Of a stretch of 64,000 bases of DNA, positions 1-8,760 are shown piece after piece. The stretch covers positions 1 to 64,000 of the forward strand of contig NZ_CP115396.1 in the NCBI RefSeq assembly GCF_027625995.1, in the 5' to 3' direction. The position numbers and the translations under genes were made by a program. The notes under the pieces are model-generated. The model made no database searches. It worked only from the letters and a program-made list of their open reading frames with translations, and was not told the origin of the DNA. This DNA comes from Hymenobacter yonginensis. Lineage in GTDB: Bacteria; Bacteroidota; Bacteroidia; Cytophagales; Hymenobacteraceae. How positions within the stretch are numbered: the first letter of the stretch is position 1; every line of letters starts with the position of its first letter.

Positions 1-544
1 CTTCCCGGGGCCTGGCGCGGGGGCAGCGGCGTTTATACGGGTTGCTGAAATAATACATCTTTGAAGTTTATGAGACGTCGTGCCACTGCTTATCTATTTA
101 TCGCCACGGCTCCGTTTGAGCATCTCTAGCAAACCTAGGATTCAGCTCAGGCTCCGAGCTGCTCTCTCAACTGTCAGGGTGGGCGGAGTGAGGGGGGGAT
201 CGGCAACTGGCAATACGGGCTATATAGGCCTGATAAGAGCGGCCCGACGGCTGGAAGAGCTGTTGTTCCAGATCCTTTGTCATGGGCCAGCTTATCGGCC
301 GCAGCTTGAGTTGGCTAATCAGTAAGGCCACTTTGATATGCGGATGCGTGCGGCACTGCTTTACCTTGTGAGTGCCAGACGGCTTTTCAAGCGTGACCCT
401 GTTGAGGTATGTATATTTTTGTATAGCTCTGGTTGTGGTGTTGCGTTAGCAATGATACCTTATCATGGAATACTGACTGTTATAGGAAAAAAAGAAGCCA
501 GCCGCTGTACGCGGCTGGCTTCTTCTTGTATTGGCAGTACGGTT
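1..544. other. Non-coding left flank, no supportable gene
   Basis: I see no convincing gene here. Short open frames at 80-325 and 338-607 have no recognisable protein signature, no promoter and a composition unlike the neighbouring genes. Bases 1-48 could be the tail of a gene entering from the left (a plus frame ending in TGA at 46-48), but 15 codons are too few to judge. The stretch looks more AT-rich than the genes beside it. The only structured element is the terminator at 485-522. Confidence 0.5.
485..522 (-). terminator. Rho-independent terminator of the M16-like gene
   Basis: A 12-bp perfect stem (494-505 with 511-522) and 5-nt loop is followed on the minus strand by a T run (complement of 487-493). 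It lies just after the stop of the minus-strand gene at 545. Confidence 0.85.
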
Positions 545-1825
545 TTATTTCCCGGGGCCTGCTACTACTTCAATCATATCAGCGGGCGAAAGGTAGTGCT
601 GGGATAGTGTGAGTAGCTTCTCGGCCGTTACCTGGTTTACCTGCTCGATGAAGTTGGAATAGTAGGTGGCAGGCAGGTTCAGGAAGACAATATTCTTGTA
701 TTTGTCGCACTGCTCGAACACGGTGCTGAGCTCATTGGCGAACTTGCCGGTCATGTAGTTTTTGACGGTCTGGAGTTCGTCTGCCGGGATAAGTTCGTTT
801 TGCAGCACTTGGAGCTCATGGTGAACTTCGCGAATGGCAGCGTTGGCGCTATTGGCATTGACATCGGTGCCGATGACAAAGGACGTAGCATGCTCGCGGG
901 GGCCGATGCTGGAGTAGATGCCGTAGGTGAAGCCCTTATCCTCGCGGATGTTCTTCATCAGGCGTGAGCCAAAGTAGCCGCCCAACACCTTCACGAGGAC
1001 TTGCAGCTTGTGCGTATCGGGATGGGTGAGGGCGGGCCACGGCCGGCCGATGCGTAGGGCGGCCTGAATGCTGTCGGGCACCGTGACGTAGTCGTGGGCC
1101 GGCTGGTTGGCCAGGGGAAGCGTTTCTCTGGCAGACAGCGGCACAGCAGACGGTTGCGCGTTTCCCAGCAGGTCAGATACCAGATTCTGGTCGGCGGGCG
1201 CTACATCACCGCACAGAAACACCTCGGTTTTGTCCAGCGAGTAGTTGGCGCGATGAAAAGCCTGGAGGGCATCCTGCGCTACGGTGGCGAAAAGCTGCTC
1301 GTTGAAGGTGCTGCCGTAAGGGTGCGTGGCGCCGTAGAGGTTGTGGGAGAACCGTTCGGCGGCGAGGTAGCTGGTTTTCTGGCGCTCTACCCGCACGTTC
1401 TGGATGGTGCGGTTTTTAAGCAGCTCCAGCTCGGTGGCGGGGAAGGTGGGGTTGGTCAGTACATCCTGCACCAGCGGCAGCAGGCGCGGCAGGTGGCGCG
1501 TGAGGCAGTACAGGGTAAGGGTGGCGCGGTCGAAGCTTTGCTCGCACTCCAGGGAGGCGCCGTAGAAGGCTACTTCATCGGCAATCTGGCGGGCGGTGCG
1601 GGTGGTGGTGCCTTCGAGCAGCATGCGGGCCGTGAGCAGCGAGACGCCGGGCGCGGGCTCGTACCACTTGCCGGCGGGCACTACCACCTGCAGGCGAACC
1701 ACAGGCTGGGCATCGTTGCGCATTACGTGCAGGCGCGCTCCGTTAGGGAGCGAAAACACGTCAGCCGCGGGCAGCGTTACGCTGGCCAGCGGCTGAACGG
1801 GAGGAGCGACTTGTCGGTCGAGCAT
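545..1825 (-). CDS. M16 (insulinase-like) family protein, predicted non-catalytic
   Basis: The 426-residue protein has the length and order of a bacterial M16B subunit: an N-terminal M16 domain beginning near residue 25 and a second M16_C-type domain in the C-terminal half. The zinc motif HxxEH expected in the first domain is missing; the aligned residues 63-67 read LLTAR, in an otherwise recognisable GVSLLTARMLLEGT segment. In M16 families such subunits usually pair with an active partner to form the peptidase chamber; no partner gene lies in the window. I chose the ATG at 1825 because the upstream in-frame residues are low in family character and overlap porV. No signal peptide is obvious with this start. 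It follows porV by 16 nt and is probably cotranscribed with it. Family assignment is strong; loss of activity is inferred. Confidence 0.82.
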   Translation of the reverse strand: MLDRQVAPPVQPLASVTLPAADVFSLPNGARLHVMRNDAQPVVRLQVVVPAGKWYEPAPGVSLLTARMLLEGTTTRTARQIADEVAFYGASLECEQSFDRATLTLYCLTRHLPRLLPLVQDVLTNPTFPATELELLKNRTIQNVRVERQKTSYLAAERFSHNLYGATHPYGSTFNEQLFATVAQDALQAFHRANYSLDKTEVFLCGDVAPADQNLVSDLLGNAQPSAVPLSARETLPLANQPAHDYVTVPDSIQAALRIGRPWPALTHPDTHKLQVLVKVLGGYFGSRLMKNIREDKGFTYGIYSSIGPREHATSFVIGTDVNANSANAAIREVHHELQVLQNELIPADELQTVKNYMTGKFANELSTVFEQCDKYKNIVFLNLPATYYSNFIEQVNQVTAEKLLTLSQHYLSPADMIEVVAGPGK

Positions 1826-1841
1826 CAGCAATAGAAAAGGG

Positions 1842-3041
1842 TTAGTTGACCGGGGAGCTGGAACCATCGCCAAAGGCCTGGTCGAGCTCGTTGAAATTGA
1901 AGTGGAGCGAAATGCGGATGGTTTGCGACAGAGGATTGGCGCGGGAGTTGGGCACCAGGTAGGCACCGTCTACCCCAAATACCTGGTAGCGGACACCCAA
2001 GCCAAAGCTCAGGTACTGCCGGTCGCCTTTCACGCGGGGCTCGTAGAAGTAGCCTACGCGGGCCATCAACAGATCGTTGTACGTGTATTCGGCGCCAGCC
2101 GAGAGGTTGACTTCGCGTAGCTCTTCGCGGAACCCGCCGGGAGCGTCACTGAATGAACCCAGTGCGGCCGCTACGATGCCTTTGTTGCGTCGGTCCAGGT
2201 TTTCAGCCCGGATGGTCTTCAACTGACCCGTTGTGTCGCCTTCCACATAGAAGGGAGTCGGCGTGAGCAGCTTGGCGCCGTCGACTGTAAGCGTGATTTT
2301 GTTGTAGGCGTCCAGCTCGCGGGTAAGGGCGAAACCAAGCTTCAGCCGCGTGGGCAGGAAGTCGGCCTGGGTGGCGCTGGTGTAAGTGATTTTGTTGCCG
2401 ATGTTGGTGATGGTGGCCCCCAAACCCAGGTTGTAATCGGCGGCGCCGATAGACAGGTCCTTGTTGTAGTAGGCGCCCAGGTCGACAGCGGCGGCGTTGC
2501 CAGGACGCGAATCGGTGCCACTGCTGTTGCCGGTGAGGTTGGAGCGGATGTAGCGCGCGGCTACCCCAACGCCGAAGTTGTCGGTCAGTTTCTGACCGTA
2601 GGCCACACTGAAGGCATACTCTTTCGGGTTGTAGTCGCCTTTCGAGACGTTGAAATCGTCGCGGAAGGAGATGGTGCCGAGGTCGAAATACATCAGCGAA
2701 GCTGATATGGCCGAGCGGGCGCCAATTTTGGCGGTACCCGACAGATAGGCCAGGCCCATGTCGTCGGTGACGTTGCGCAGCCAGGGCGAGTACGACGGCG
2801 AGAAGCTGTACTTGGTGGTGACGAAGCCCAGCTTACCGGCATTGTGGTAGCCGGAGTTAGCATCTGGCGAGGTAGCTACGCCAGCTTCCCCGAGGGCCGC
2901 GGCACGCGAATCGGGGCTGATGGTCAGGATCGGAACAGCCGTGGTGAGCGTATTCGGTTCGGTTTGGGCCGCACCAATCAACGGCAGGCCGATAAATCCG
3001 GAAAGCAGCGCAAAACGCACAGACAGTTTCAATGGGGTCAT
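1842..3041 (-). CDS. porV: Type IX secretion system outer-membrane protein PorV (LptO)
   Basis: The 399-residue protein begins with a signal peptide ending near AAQTEPN. It continues with the family's N-terminal segment AVPILTISPDSRAAALGEAG and a run of amphipathic beta strands typical of a FadL-like 14-strand barrel. In Porphyromonas and Flavobacterium, PorV binds the C-terminal domains of T9SS cargo after the translocon and delivers them to the PorU sortase in the attachment complex. It lies 48 nt downstream of porU on the same strand, the classic porU-porV pairing. A separate promoter element (3064-3071) lies in that gap, so it may also be made independently. Identification is confident. 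Confidence 0.93.
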   Translation of the reverse strand: MTPLKLSVRFALLSGFIGLPLIGAAQTEPNTLTTAVPILTISPDSRAAALGEAGVATSPDANSGYHNAGKLGFVTTKYSFSPSYSPWLRNVTDDMGLAYLSGTAKIGARSAISASLMYFDLGTISFRDDFNVSKGDYNPKEYAFSVAYGQKLTDNFGVGVAARYIRSNLTGNSSGTDSRPGNAAAVDLGAYYNKDLSIGAADYNLGLGATITNIGNKITYTSATQADFLPTRLKLGFALTRELDAYNKITLTVDGAKLLTPTPFYVEGDTTGQLKTIRAENLDRRNKGIVAAALGSFSDAPGGFREELREVNLSAGAEYTYNDLLMARVGYFYEPRVKGDRQYLSFGLGVRYQVFGVDGAYLVPNSRANPLSQTIRISLHFNFNELDQAFGDGSSSPVN

Positions 3042-3063
3042 ACAGGAGAAAATGAGGAACGCG

Positions 3064-3071
3064 GAAAGGTA
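3064..3071 (-). promoter_or_regulatory. Bacteroidota -7 element before porV
   Basis: The minus strand reads TACCTTTC, one base from the TAnnTTTG consensus, 23 nt before the porV ATG and within the porU-porV gap. Confidence 0.5.
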
Positions 3072-3089
3072 GGCGAAAATGCCAAAGGG

Positions 3090-6000
3090 TTAATTCAGAA
3101 TAACCAGTTTTTCGAACTTGGTGGCCGTGGCTTGGTCTTTTTGCGACCGGACGCTCACCCGGTACACGTACACGCCGCGGGCCAGCTGGTCGTTGAATTC
3201 GTCGCGGCCGTTCCACGACAGCGACGGGTCAGAGAAGTTGGCCGGCACGTGCGACGCGCCGCCGCCCACCGTTGTTTGCAGCGTCCGGACGAGGCGGCCC
3301 GAGACGGTGAAAATCTGCACCTGCACGTCGAGGGCGTCTTCCGGACGATTGTGGTCAAAGTGGAAGGTGGTGGTGGTGGAGAACGGGTTGGGGTAGTTCA
3401 GGACGTGTTTCAGGGCCAGCTTGTCGGTGGAGGCGGCAATGAACTCTACGTCGCGGATGGCGGAGTTATTGTAGGTGTCCCAGGCTTTGAGGTGCAGCAC
3501 GTGCGGGCCGGTAGTTAGGTCCTTGAACAAGTATTCCACCCGGCCGGCCTGGAAGCTGTCGACGCTGGCCACGTAGAACGAGTTGAGGATGGTGAGCTTG
3601 GTGGGGTCGTTGTCGAGGGTGGCCGTTATTTCGTGGCCGATGCCGGAGCCGGTGGTGTTGATGCCGCTTTCGTCGAAGAGGCGGGCAATGAGAGTAGTGG
3701 TATTGCCAGTAAGGCCCCCGAACACGAACTTCTCATTGTCCATGAACAGGCGGATGCGCGGCGGAATGGTATCGGTGCTGGCCGTGGTGGAAGCGCCGCC
3801 CACCGGTACCGCGCGGTAGCCGTGCGCATCTACGATGGCGCCCGAGCGGTTGGATGCATAGAGGCTCACTTTCCCCAGCCCCAGGCTGTAGTTGATGTCG
3901 CGGGGCACTACGAACTCTACTTTGAAGCGGCCGTTTGTGATGGTAGCCTGGCCGTCATAGATGATGTTTTCCTGCACCTGAACGGGTAGCGGAATGTCCA
4001 GCGGCGAAGTGGCCAGCGTGGTGATGGTGCTGGGCTTCTCATACACCGTAATCTGGGCGGTGCCGGAGAAGTTGGGGTTGAGCGAAGACGTGACGGCAGC
4101 CGTGTTGCGCACCGAGCCCGACAGCCGCACCCGCGACAGGGCCGTGAGTGGCTGGTTGTAGGTAGGGGTGAGGGCCACGCCGTTGATGGAGTCCAGCGTC
4201 ATGGCCACATCGGGGCGGGCCAGCCGGATGCTGGGGTCGCCGAGCAGCACGTAGTTGCGGTTCAGCGGGTCGTTAGAGCCAATGAACTTGGAGTAGCGGG
4301 CGGCGTCGCCGATGCGGGTGGCCTGGCCGCTGCGTACCGACAGCACCGAGTCGAGCAAAGGTGTAATCAGCAGCGTGGAGCCGTAAACGAGGCGAGTAGT
4401 GGTGAACAAACCCATAGCGCCGCCTTCCACGTCGGTCAGGGTCAACTCGCCGGCCGAGGTTTTCTCGGGGTTGTCGTAGTAGCTGAAGTCGCAGGTGCCG
4501 GTGACCATGAACGTCTGGCGGCTCAGGTTGCGCAGGCGCAGCACCGATTCGCGGGTCAGGATTTTCTCGTCGGTGAGGGCATCGGGGCCGCCGTGGCCGT
4601 TGTAGTTGATAATCAGCGAGCCCTGCTCAAACGACTCATCCACGGCCCGCTCGGCGTCCGGCGACCGTTCGCCGTTGGCGTTGATCTGCGGGTACATATC
4701 GAGGTAGACCTTGCGGAAGTTGAAGGCCGGCTGCTGGCGGCTGATCTGGCTGATGAGCGGCTCGGCGTAGTCGCGAGGGTATGTGCTGCCATCCTGGTCG
4801 TCGGCCACGAAGGTGAGGCGGTTGCGCCACTTGCCCAGCGAAGGCCGCAAGTCGTAGTCCTTGAGCTTCTTCACCATCGCCGACGCCTGCGCGGTGGAGT
4901 TGGGCTCGCCCACCGGCGTGCGGATGGGCAGGCGGCCGACAGCTACGTCCATGATGCCGTTGGCGCCATAGGTTTCCGGCCACTCGCCTTCATTATCATC
5001 CAGCATCCCGAAGTAGTCATCGGAGCAGAACGTCTGGTCGCCGAAGCTATTGACGCGGGGCAGGATCTGCGCAAACGACTCGCGCGACTCGTAAGTGGGC
5101 ACGTAGTTCTGCGCAATCCGGTCACCGCTGCCGGGCACGCGCTTGCTCCACCAATCGGGCAGGCTGGCGGTGTTGGTGAGGTTTGACGGTTTGGATTTGT
5201 AGTCGTAGGAAGCGTCGCCGAAGAGCAGTAGGTACTGATTGCGGCGCGGCGAATCGCGCTGGTCGTACACCATCTTCATCATGTCACGGATGGCCGACAC
5301 ATCCTGGCTGCCGCCGCCAAACTCGTTGTACACCTGCGTGGTGGTCACGACGGCCACTTTCAGGCCATCGTTGGTGCGGCGCCAGTCGGCCAGCTCCTGT
5401 GCCTGCGCCCGGAAGGCCGGGTAAGTCACAATCACCATGTCCAGGTCGCGGCCCGGGTTGAGGGTGCCGTGCAGATCCTGGTTGCTGACGCGACCGAAGC
5501 TGCGCGGGGCCGGAAATGAACCGGCCGGATCGAAGGCTACAAACTCGCGCAGCGAATCCGTAGGGGCCACAAACGTGCCGGCGCCGTTGAGAGCATAGGC
5601 GCGGGGCCGGCGTGGGTTGCTGACGTCCCAGACCTGAGTGGTGCCGTTGCCGCCAGCCAACGTAAAGGGCGTGACGCCACCGGCCCGCACGTTCTCAAAC
5701 GAGCGGAACTCCAGTTGCGGGCCCGTAAGCCGTAGCGGCCGCCGGGCATTCACTTCCAGATAGTCGAGGTAGCCATCGGCCGAGGCGTCGGAGCTGGTGA
5801 AGGTGAGGCCCAGCCGCAGCGGCCCGCTGGTAGCGGTGGGAACGACCGTCTGGGTCTGCAGGCTGGTGGCGGCGTACTCGGGGTAGTCGCTACGCACGAC
5901 GGCCGGAATGCTCTGCACCAGTGTAGCGGAGCCAACCGTAATGCGGAAAGCCTGGCTGCTGGTGGAGCGGCCGGCCAGGGAGGCCGTCACTTGCACCGGC

Positions 6001-7079
6001 GCGCCGGCTACCAGGTCAGACAGGTCGGTATCGAAGTTCTGGGCGGTGTTGCTGGAAGCAGTGAAGCCTTCGCCCAGCCACACCCGGCCCGATTTGGCCA
6101 GGTTTACGTACTCCCGCTCCCAAAACCAGCGGGCGGCGTACTGCGTGACAGCCGGGGCGTTGGCCGTACCCGCGGCGGGGGCGGCCGCCACGCGGCGGCC
6201 CGTGCGCGGGGCTGGGGCCACGGTCACGAAATAGTAGGCCGTATCGGAATAGATGTTCTGAATGTGGCGGAAGCGCTGGGCGCCGGCCGTGGGCTCGGGC
6301 TCCCACACGTGCGGGCCGCGGGCATAAAACAGGAAGTACTCGTTGGCGTCGAGGGTGGCGTTGGCGTCGCCGGAGAAGTACACGGCGTTTTCCACTAGGT
6401 CGTCGGGGCGGCGAGTGCTGATGGCCTGGGGCAGCAGGCCGGTGGCGTTGCCGTACACCTGCAGGCGGCTGGGGTCGAGGCTCTGCACATCAACACCCAT
6501 GGCCGAGAGAGCAGCACGGTCGAGCTTGAAGATGCCGCTCCGGTCGACGCCTACTTTATACCAGGTGCCGGAGCGCAGCACCGAGTTAGCAGCATAGCGG
6601 ATGCTTTGTCCGCGCTGGGCTACGGCCGGCGCCAGCGTGTAGCTGTACTCGAACGAAACCAGCTTCTCAGGCTGGCCCGACTGGGCGCTGCGCCGGATGG
6701 TGGGCAGCAGCACCAGCGTAACGGGCTGGCCTTTCTCGTTGCCGCTGAACTGTTGCGGCGTAGCGGTTGCGTCTTTGAAGTTCTTGAGCAGGGCGGCCTC
6801 GGCTGGTGTAAACGGCTCGTATACGGCTTTCTGCATCTGGCCCTCGGCTACGGTGCCGAGCACCGAAATAACGGTATAGGCCTGTACTACACCCCGACGG
6901 GGCTGCATCCCCACAAACGACGGGATGCGGTGCAGCTTCCCATCGGGGCCTACTACCTCGGCGGCGCCCTGCCAGGTGAGCTGGCGCGAAACCGAGCGGC
7001 GGCCGTCCTGTGCCTGCCCCGACTGGGCGAGCCCCAGCAGCAGCCAGCCGCAGACTACCAAGAAAGTAAAGTAGCGCAT
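3090..7079 (-). CDS. porU: Type IX secretion system sortase PorU (C25 gingipain-like cysteine protease)
   Basis: The 1329-residue protein has a signal peptide (cleavage after GQAQ near residue 23) and a central C25 peptidase domain. Catalytic His829 lies in NYNGHGGPD and Cys863 in VTGTCDFSYYDNP, a spacing close to that in gingipains. PorU cleaves the C-terminal sorting signal of T9SS cargo at the cell surface and attaches anionic LPS. The last ~95 residues form a T9SS type A sorting-like domain (NYPNPF motif, ending with GVYVYRVSVRS), as known for PorU, which retains its own CTD. The length is somewhat above that of P. gingivalis PorU (about 1160), consistent with Cytophagales orthologues. 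It heads the porU-porV cluster. No clear TAnnTTTG was found in the 140-nt gap upstream, though a weaker TATTTG lies around 7190-7195 on the minus strand. Confidence 0.95.
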   Translation of the reverse strand: MRYFTFLVVCGWLLLGLAQSGQAQDGRRSVSRQLTWQGAAEVVGPDGKLHRIPSFVGMQPRRGVVQAYTVISVLGTVAEGQMQKAVYEPFTPAEAALLKNFKDATATPQQFSGNEKGQPVTLVLLPTIRRSAQSGQPEKLVSFEYSYTLAPAVAQRGQSIRYAANSVLRSGTWYKVGVDRSGIFKLDRAALSAMGVDVQSLDPSRLQVYGNATGLLPQAISTRRPDDLVENAVYFSGDANATLDANEYFLFYARGPHVWEPEPTAGAQRFRHIQNIYSDTAYYFVTVAPAPRTGRRVAAAPAAGTANAPAVTQYAARWFWEREYVNLAKSGRVWLGEGFTASSNTAQNFDTDLSDLVAGAPVQVTASLAGRSTSSQAFRITVGSATLVQSIPAVVRSDYPEYAATSLQTQTVVPTATSGPLRLGLTFTSSDASADGYLDYLEVNARRPLRLTGPQLEFRSFENVRAGGVTPFTLAGGNGTTQVWDVSNPRRPRAYALNGAGTFVAPTDSLREFVAFDPAGSFPAPRSFGRVSNQDLHGTLNPGRDLDMVIVTYPAFRAQAQELADWRRTNDGLKVAVVTTTQVYNEFGGGSQDVSAIRDMMKMVYDQRDSPRRNQYLLLFGDASYDYKSKPSNLTNTASLPDWWSKRVPGSGDRIAQNYVPTYESRESFAQILPRVNSFGDQTFCSDDYFGMLDDNEGEWPETYGANGIMDVAVGRLPIRTPVGEPNSTAQASAMVKKLKDYDLRPSLGKWRNRLTFVADDQDGSTYPRDYAEPLISQISRQQPAFNFRKVYLDMYPQINANGERSPDAERAVDESFEQGSLIINYNGHGGPDALTDEKILTRESVLRLRNLSRQTFMVTGTCDFSYYDNPEKTSAGELTLTDVEGGAMGLFTTTRLVYGSTLLITPLLDSVLSVRSGQATRIGDAARYSKFIGSNDPLNRNYVLLGDPSIRLARPDVAMTLDSINGVALTPTYNQPLTALSRVRLSGSVRNTAAVTSSLNPNFSGTAQITVYEKPSTITTLATSPLDIPLPVQVQENIIYDGQATITNGRFKVEFVVPRDINYSLGLGKVSLYASNRSGAIVDAHGYRAVPVGGASTTASTDTIPPRIRLFMDNEKFVFGGLTGNTTTLIARLFDESGINTTGSGIGHEITATLDNDPTKLTILNSFYVASVDSFQAGRVEYLFKDLTTGPHVLHLKAWDTYNNSAIRDVEFIAASTDKLALKHVLNYPNPFSTTTTFHFDHNRPEDALDVQVQIFTVSGRLVRTLQTTVGGGASHVPANFSDPSLSWNGRDEFNDQLARGVYVYRVSVRSQKDQATATKFEKLVILN

Positions 7080-7219
7080 AGAGTTTTGGTCAATAGAGCG
7101 TTAACGCGTGGCAATCTGTGGCCCTGCAACAAGCCAGATCAGGCGCCGGTTCACTGCGGCGGGCCTGAAATGGATTAACTCTCCGGGTATGCAAATATTG
7201 TGATGCAGCAGCACAAAAA

Positions 7220-7981
7220 TCAGCGGGCAGCCGGCCGCACCACCGACAGCAGCACGTAGAGCAGTACGATGAGCGGAACCGCCGCGGATTGCAGCCCCAC
7301 CAGCAGCCCCACCGACAGCAACAAGAACACGAAACGCAGCGAATTGTCCTGCCAGGTGAGGTTTTTGAACTTCAGGGCGAACAGCGGAATTTCGGCCACC
7401 AGCAGGCCCGAGAGCAGCAGCGTAAGTCCCAGCAGCACCCATGGATTCAGAATCAACGCCGAAACGCCGAACGAGTCGTAGGTGAGGATGAGCGGCAAGG
7501 AGGCTACCACCAGCGTGCAGGCCGGCGTGGGCAGCCCGATGAACGAGTCGGACTGGCGGGTGTCGTTGTTGAACTTGGCCAGCCGCAGTGCCGAGAAGAT
7601 GCTGATGGTGAAAGCCAGATAGGCCAGGCCCAGCGGCAGGCCGTACATGGGCAGCACCTGCTGCAGCAGCTTGAACAGAATGGCGCCCGGCACCACCCCA
7701 AACGACACCATGTCGGCCAGCGAATCCAGATCCTTGCCAATCGGCGACGATACGTGCAGCGCCCGCGCCACCAGCCCGTCGAGGAAGTCGGCTATGGCCG
7801 CAATGCCGATCAGGTAAGCCGCCAGCACCAGTGGCCGCCAGGTGTCCGCCGAGAAAATATACGAAGGTCCGCCGCCCTCAATCTGGGCTGGAGTCATGCC
7901 CAGGATAAAGGTCAGCGCCACGCAGCCGCACAACAGGTTCAGGCACGTCAGGGCGTTGGGAAGATGCTTTTTAATAGCCAT
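7220..7981 (-). CDS. pssA: CDP-diacylglycerol-serine O-phosphatidyltransferase
   Basis: This 253-residue integral membrane protein carries the complete CDP-alcohol phosphotransferase signature: DG-x2-AR-x8-G-x3-D-x3-D, seen as DGLVAR followed by GKDLDSLAD. It would make phosphatidylserine, the precursor of phosphatidylethanolamine, at the inner membrane. About seven hydrophobic segments are visible. The start at 7981 (MAIKKHLPNALTC) was chosen over the upstream in-frame Met because the family begins with a short basic segment followed by xNxxTxxNLxxG. It lies 10 nt after the MBL hydrolase stop, so both are probably one transcript. Assignment to the serine branch rests on overall resemblance (the LTCLNLLCGC segment) and is likely but not certain. 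Confidence 0.88.
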   Translation of the reverse strand: MAIKKHLPNALTCLNLLCGCVALTFILGMTPAQIEGGGPSYIFSADTWRPLVLAAYLIGIAAIADFLDGLVARALHVSSPIGKDLDSLADMVSFGVVPGAILFKLLQQVLPMYGLPLGLAYLAFTISIFSALRLAKFNNDTRQSDSFIGLPTPACTLVVASLPLILTYDSFGVSALILNPWVLLGLTLLLSGLLVAEIPLFALKFKNLTWQDNSLRFVFLLLSVGLLVGLQSAAVPLIVLLYVLLSVVRPAAR

Positions 7982-7991
7982 GAAGGAAAGC

Positions 7992-8627
7992 CTAGCGCAA
8001 AAACGGATTGGAACGGCGCTCGGCGCCAATATTGGTAGCGGGGCCGTGGCCGGGGTATACTGTTACATCGTCGGGCAGCGTCAGCAGCTGGGTGCGGATG
8101 CTCTCAATCAGGGTGGCATGGTCGCCGCCAGGCAGGTCGGTGCGGCCGATGCTCTGCTGAAACAGCACGTCGCCGCCGATAACCACCTTGGTAGGGGCGT
8201 GGTAGAACACCACGTGGCCGGGGGCGTGGCCGGGCGCAAAGCGCACTTCCAACTCGGTGTCGCCGAAGCGCACGGGCGTGCCGGGCGTCAGGAAGCCGGT
8301 AGGCTCGGCGGGCGTGTAGTGCGGAAAGCCGTAGCTGGGCGCATAGGCCGGCACGGCCCGCAGCGTGGCCAGGTCGGCCTCATGAATCAGAAACGGCACC
8401 TTGTAAGTGTCCAGCACAAACTGGTTGCCGAATACGTGGTCGATGTGGCAGTGGGTGTTCAGCAGCAGCACCACCTGTAGCTGGTGGTCGGTGATGAACG
8501 CCTGCAAGGCAGCCTGCTCGGCCCGGTCGTAGCAACCGGGGTCTACCACCACGCACTGGCTGGTGGCATCATGAAGCAGGTAGGTATTCTCGGAAAAGGC
8601 GTTGAACGTAAACCCTGAAACGGTCAT
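7992..8627 (-). CDS. MBL-fold metallo-hydrolase (glyoxalase II-like)
   Basis: The 211-residue cytoplasmic protein has the metallo-beta-lactamase metal motif HxHxDH at residues 59-64 (THCHIDH), followed by downstream metal-ligand regions GHAPGHVVF and the terminal YPGHGPATN. The size and final His-rich motifs match the short hydroxyacylglutathione-hydrolase-like group that is common in Bacteroidota. The true substrate is unknown; thioester hydrolysis is an inference from the family. It is the first gene of a two-gene run with pssA. Confidence 0.85.
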   Translation of the reverse strand: MTVSGFTFNAFSENTYLLHDATSQCVVVDPGCYDRAEQAALQAFITDHQLQVVLLLNTHCHIDHVFGNQFVLDTYKVPFLIHEADLATLRAVPAYAPSYGFPHYTPAEPTGFLTPGTPVRFGDTELEVRFAPGHAPGHVVFYHAPTKVVIGGDVLFQQSIGRTDLPGGDHATLIESIRTQLLTLPDDVTVYPGHGPATNIGAERRSNPFLR

Positions 8628-8747
8628 GCAAAAAGGAAAAAAGGACGCGCGTTGGAACTGCGTGGTAAGTTACGAGTCTTACTCCATTAAGAACGGCGCC
8701 GCCGCCCCCGCGCTACACGCTGGCGGCTGAGTACGGCGCGCTTCTGC

Positions 8748-8755
8748 TACCTTGC
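8748..8755 (+). promoter_or_regulatory. -7-like element giving a predicted leaderless start
   Basis: TACCTTGC resembles TAnnTTTG with one T missing and ends 5 nt before the ATG at 8761, so little or no 5' leader would be transcribed. Confidence 0.4.
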
Positions 8756-8760
8756 CTCCC

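Noticed and set aside
80-607. Two open frames in the left flank (80-325 and 338-607)
   Set aside because: No promoter, no family motif and poor codon character; the second runs through the terminator and into the antisense of the M16 gene.
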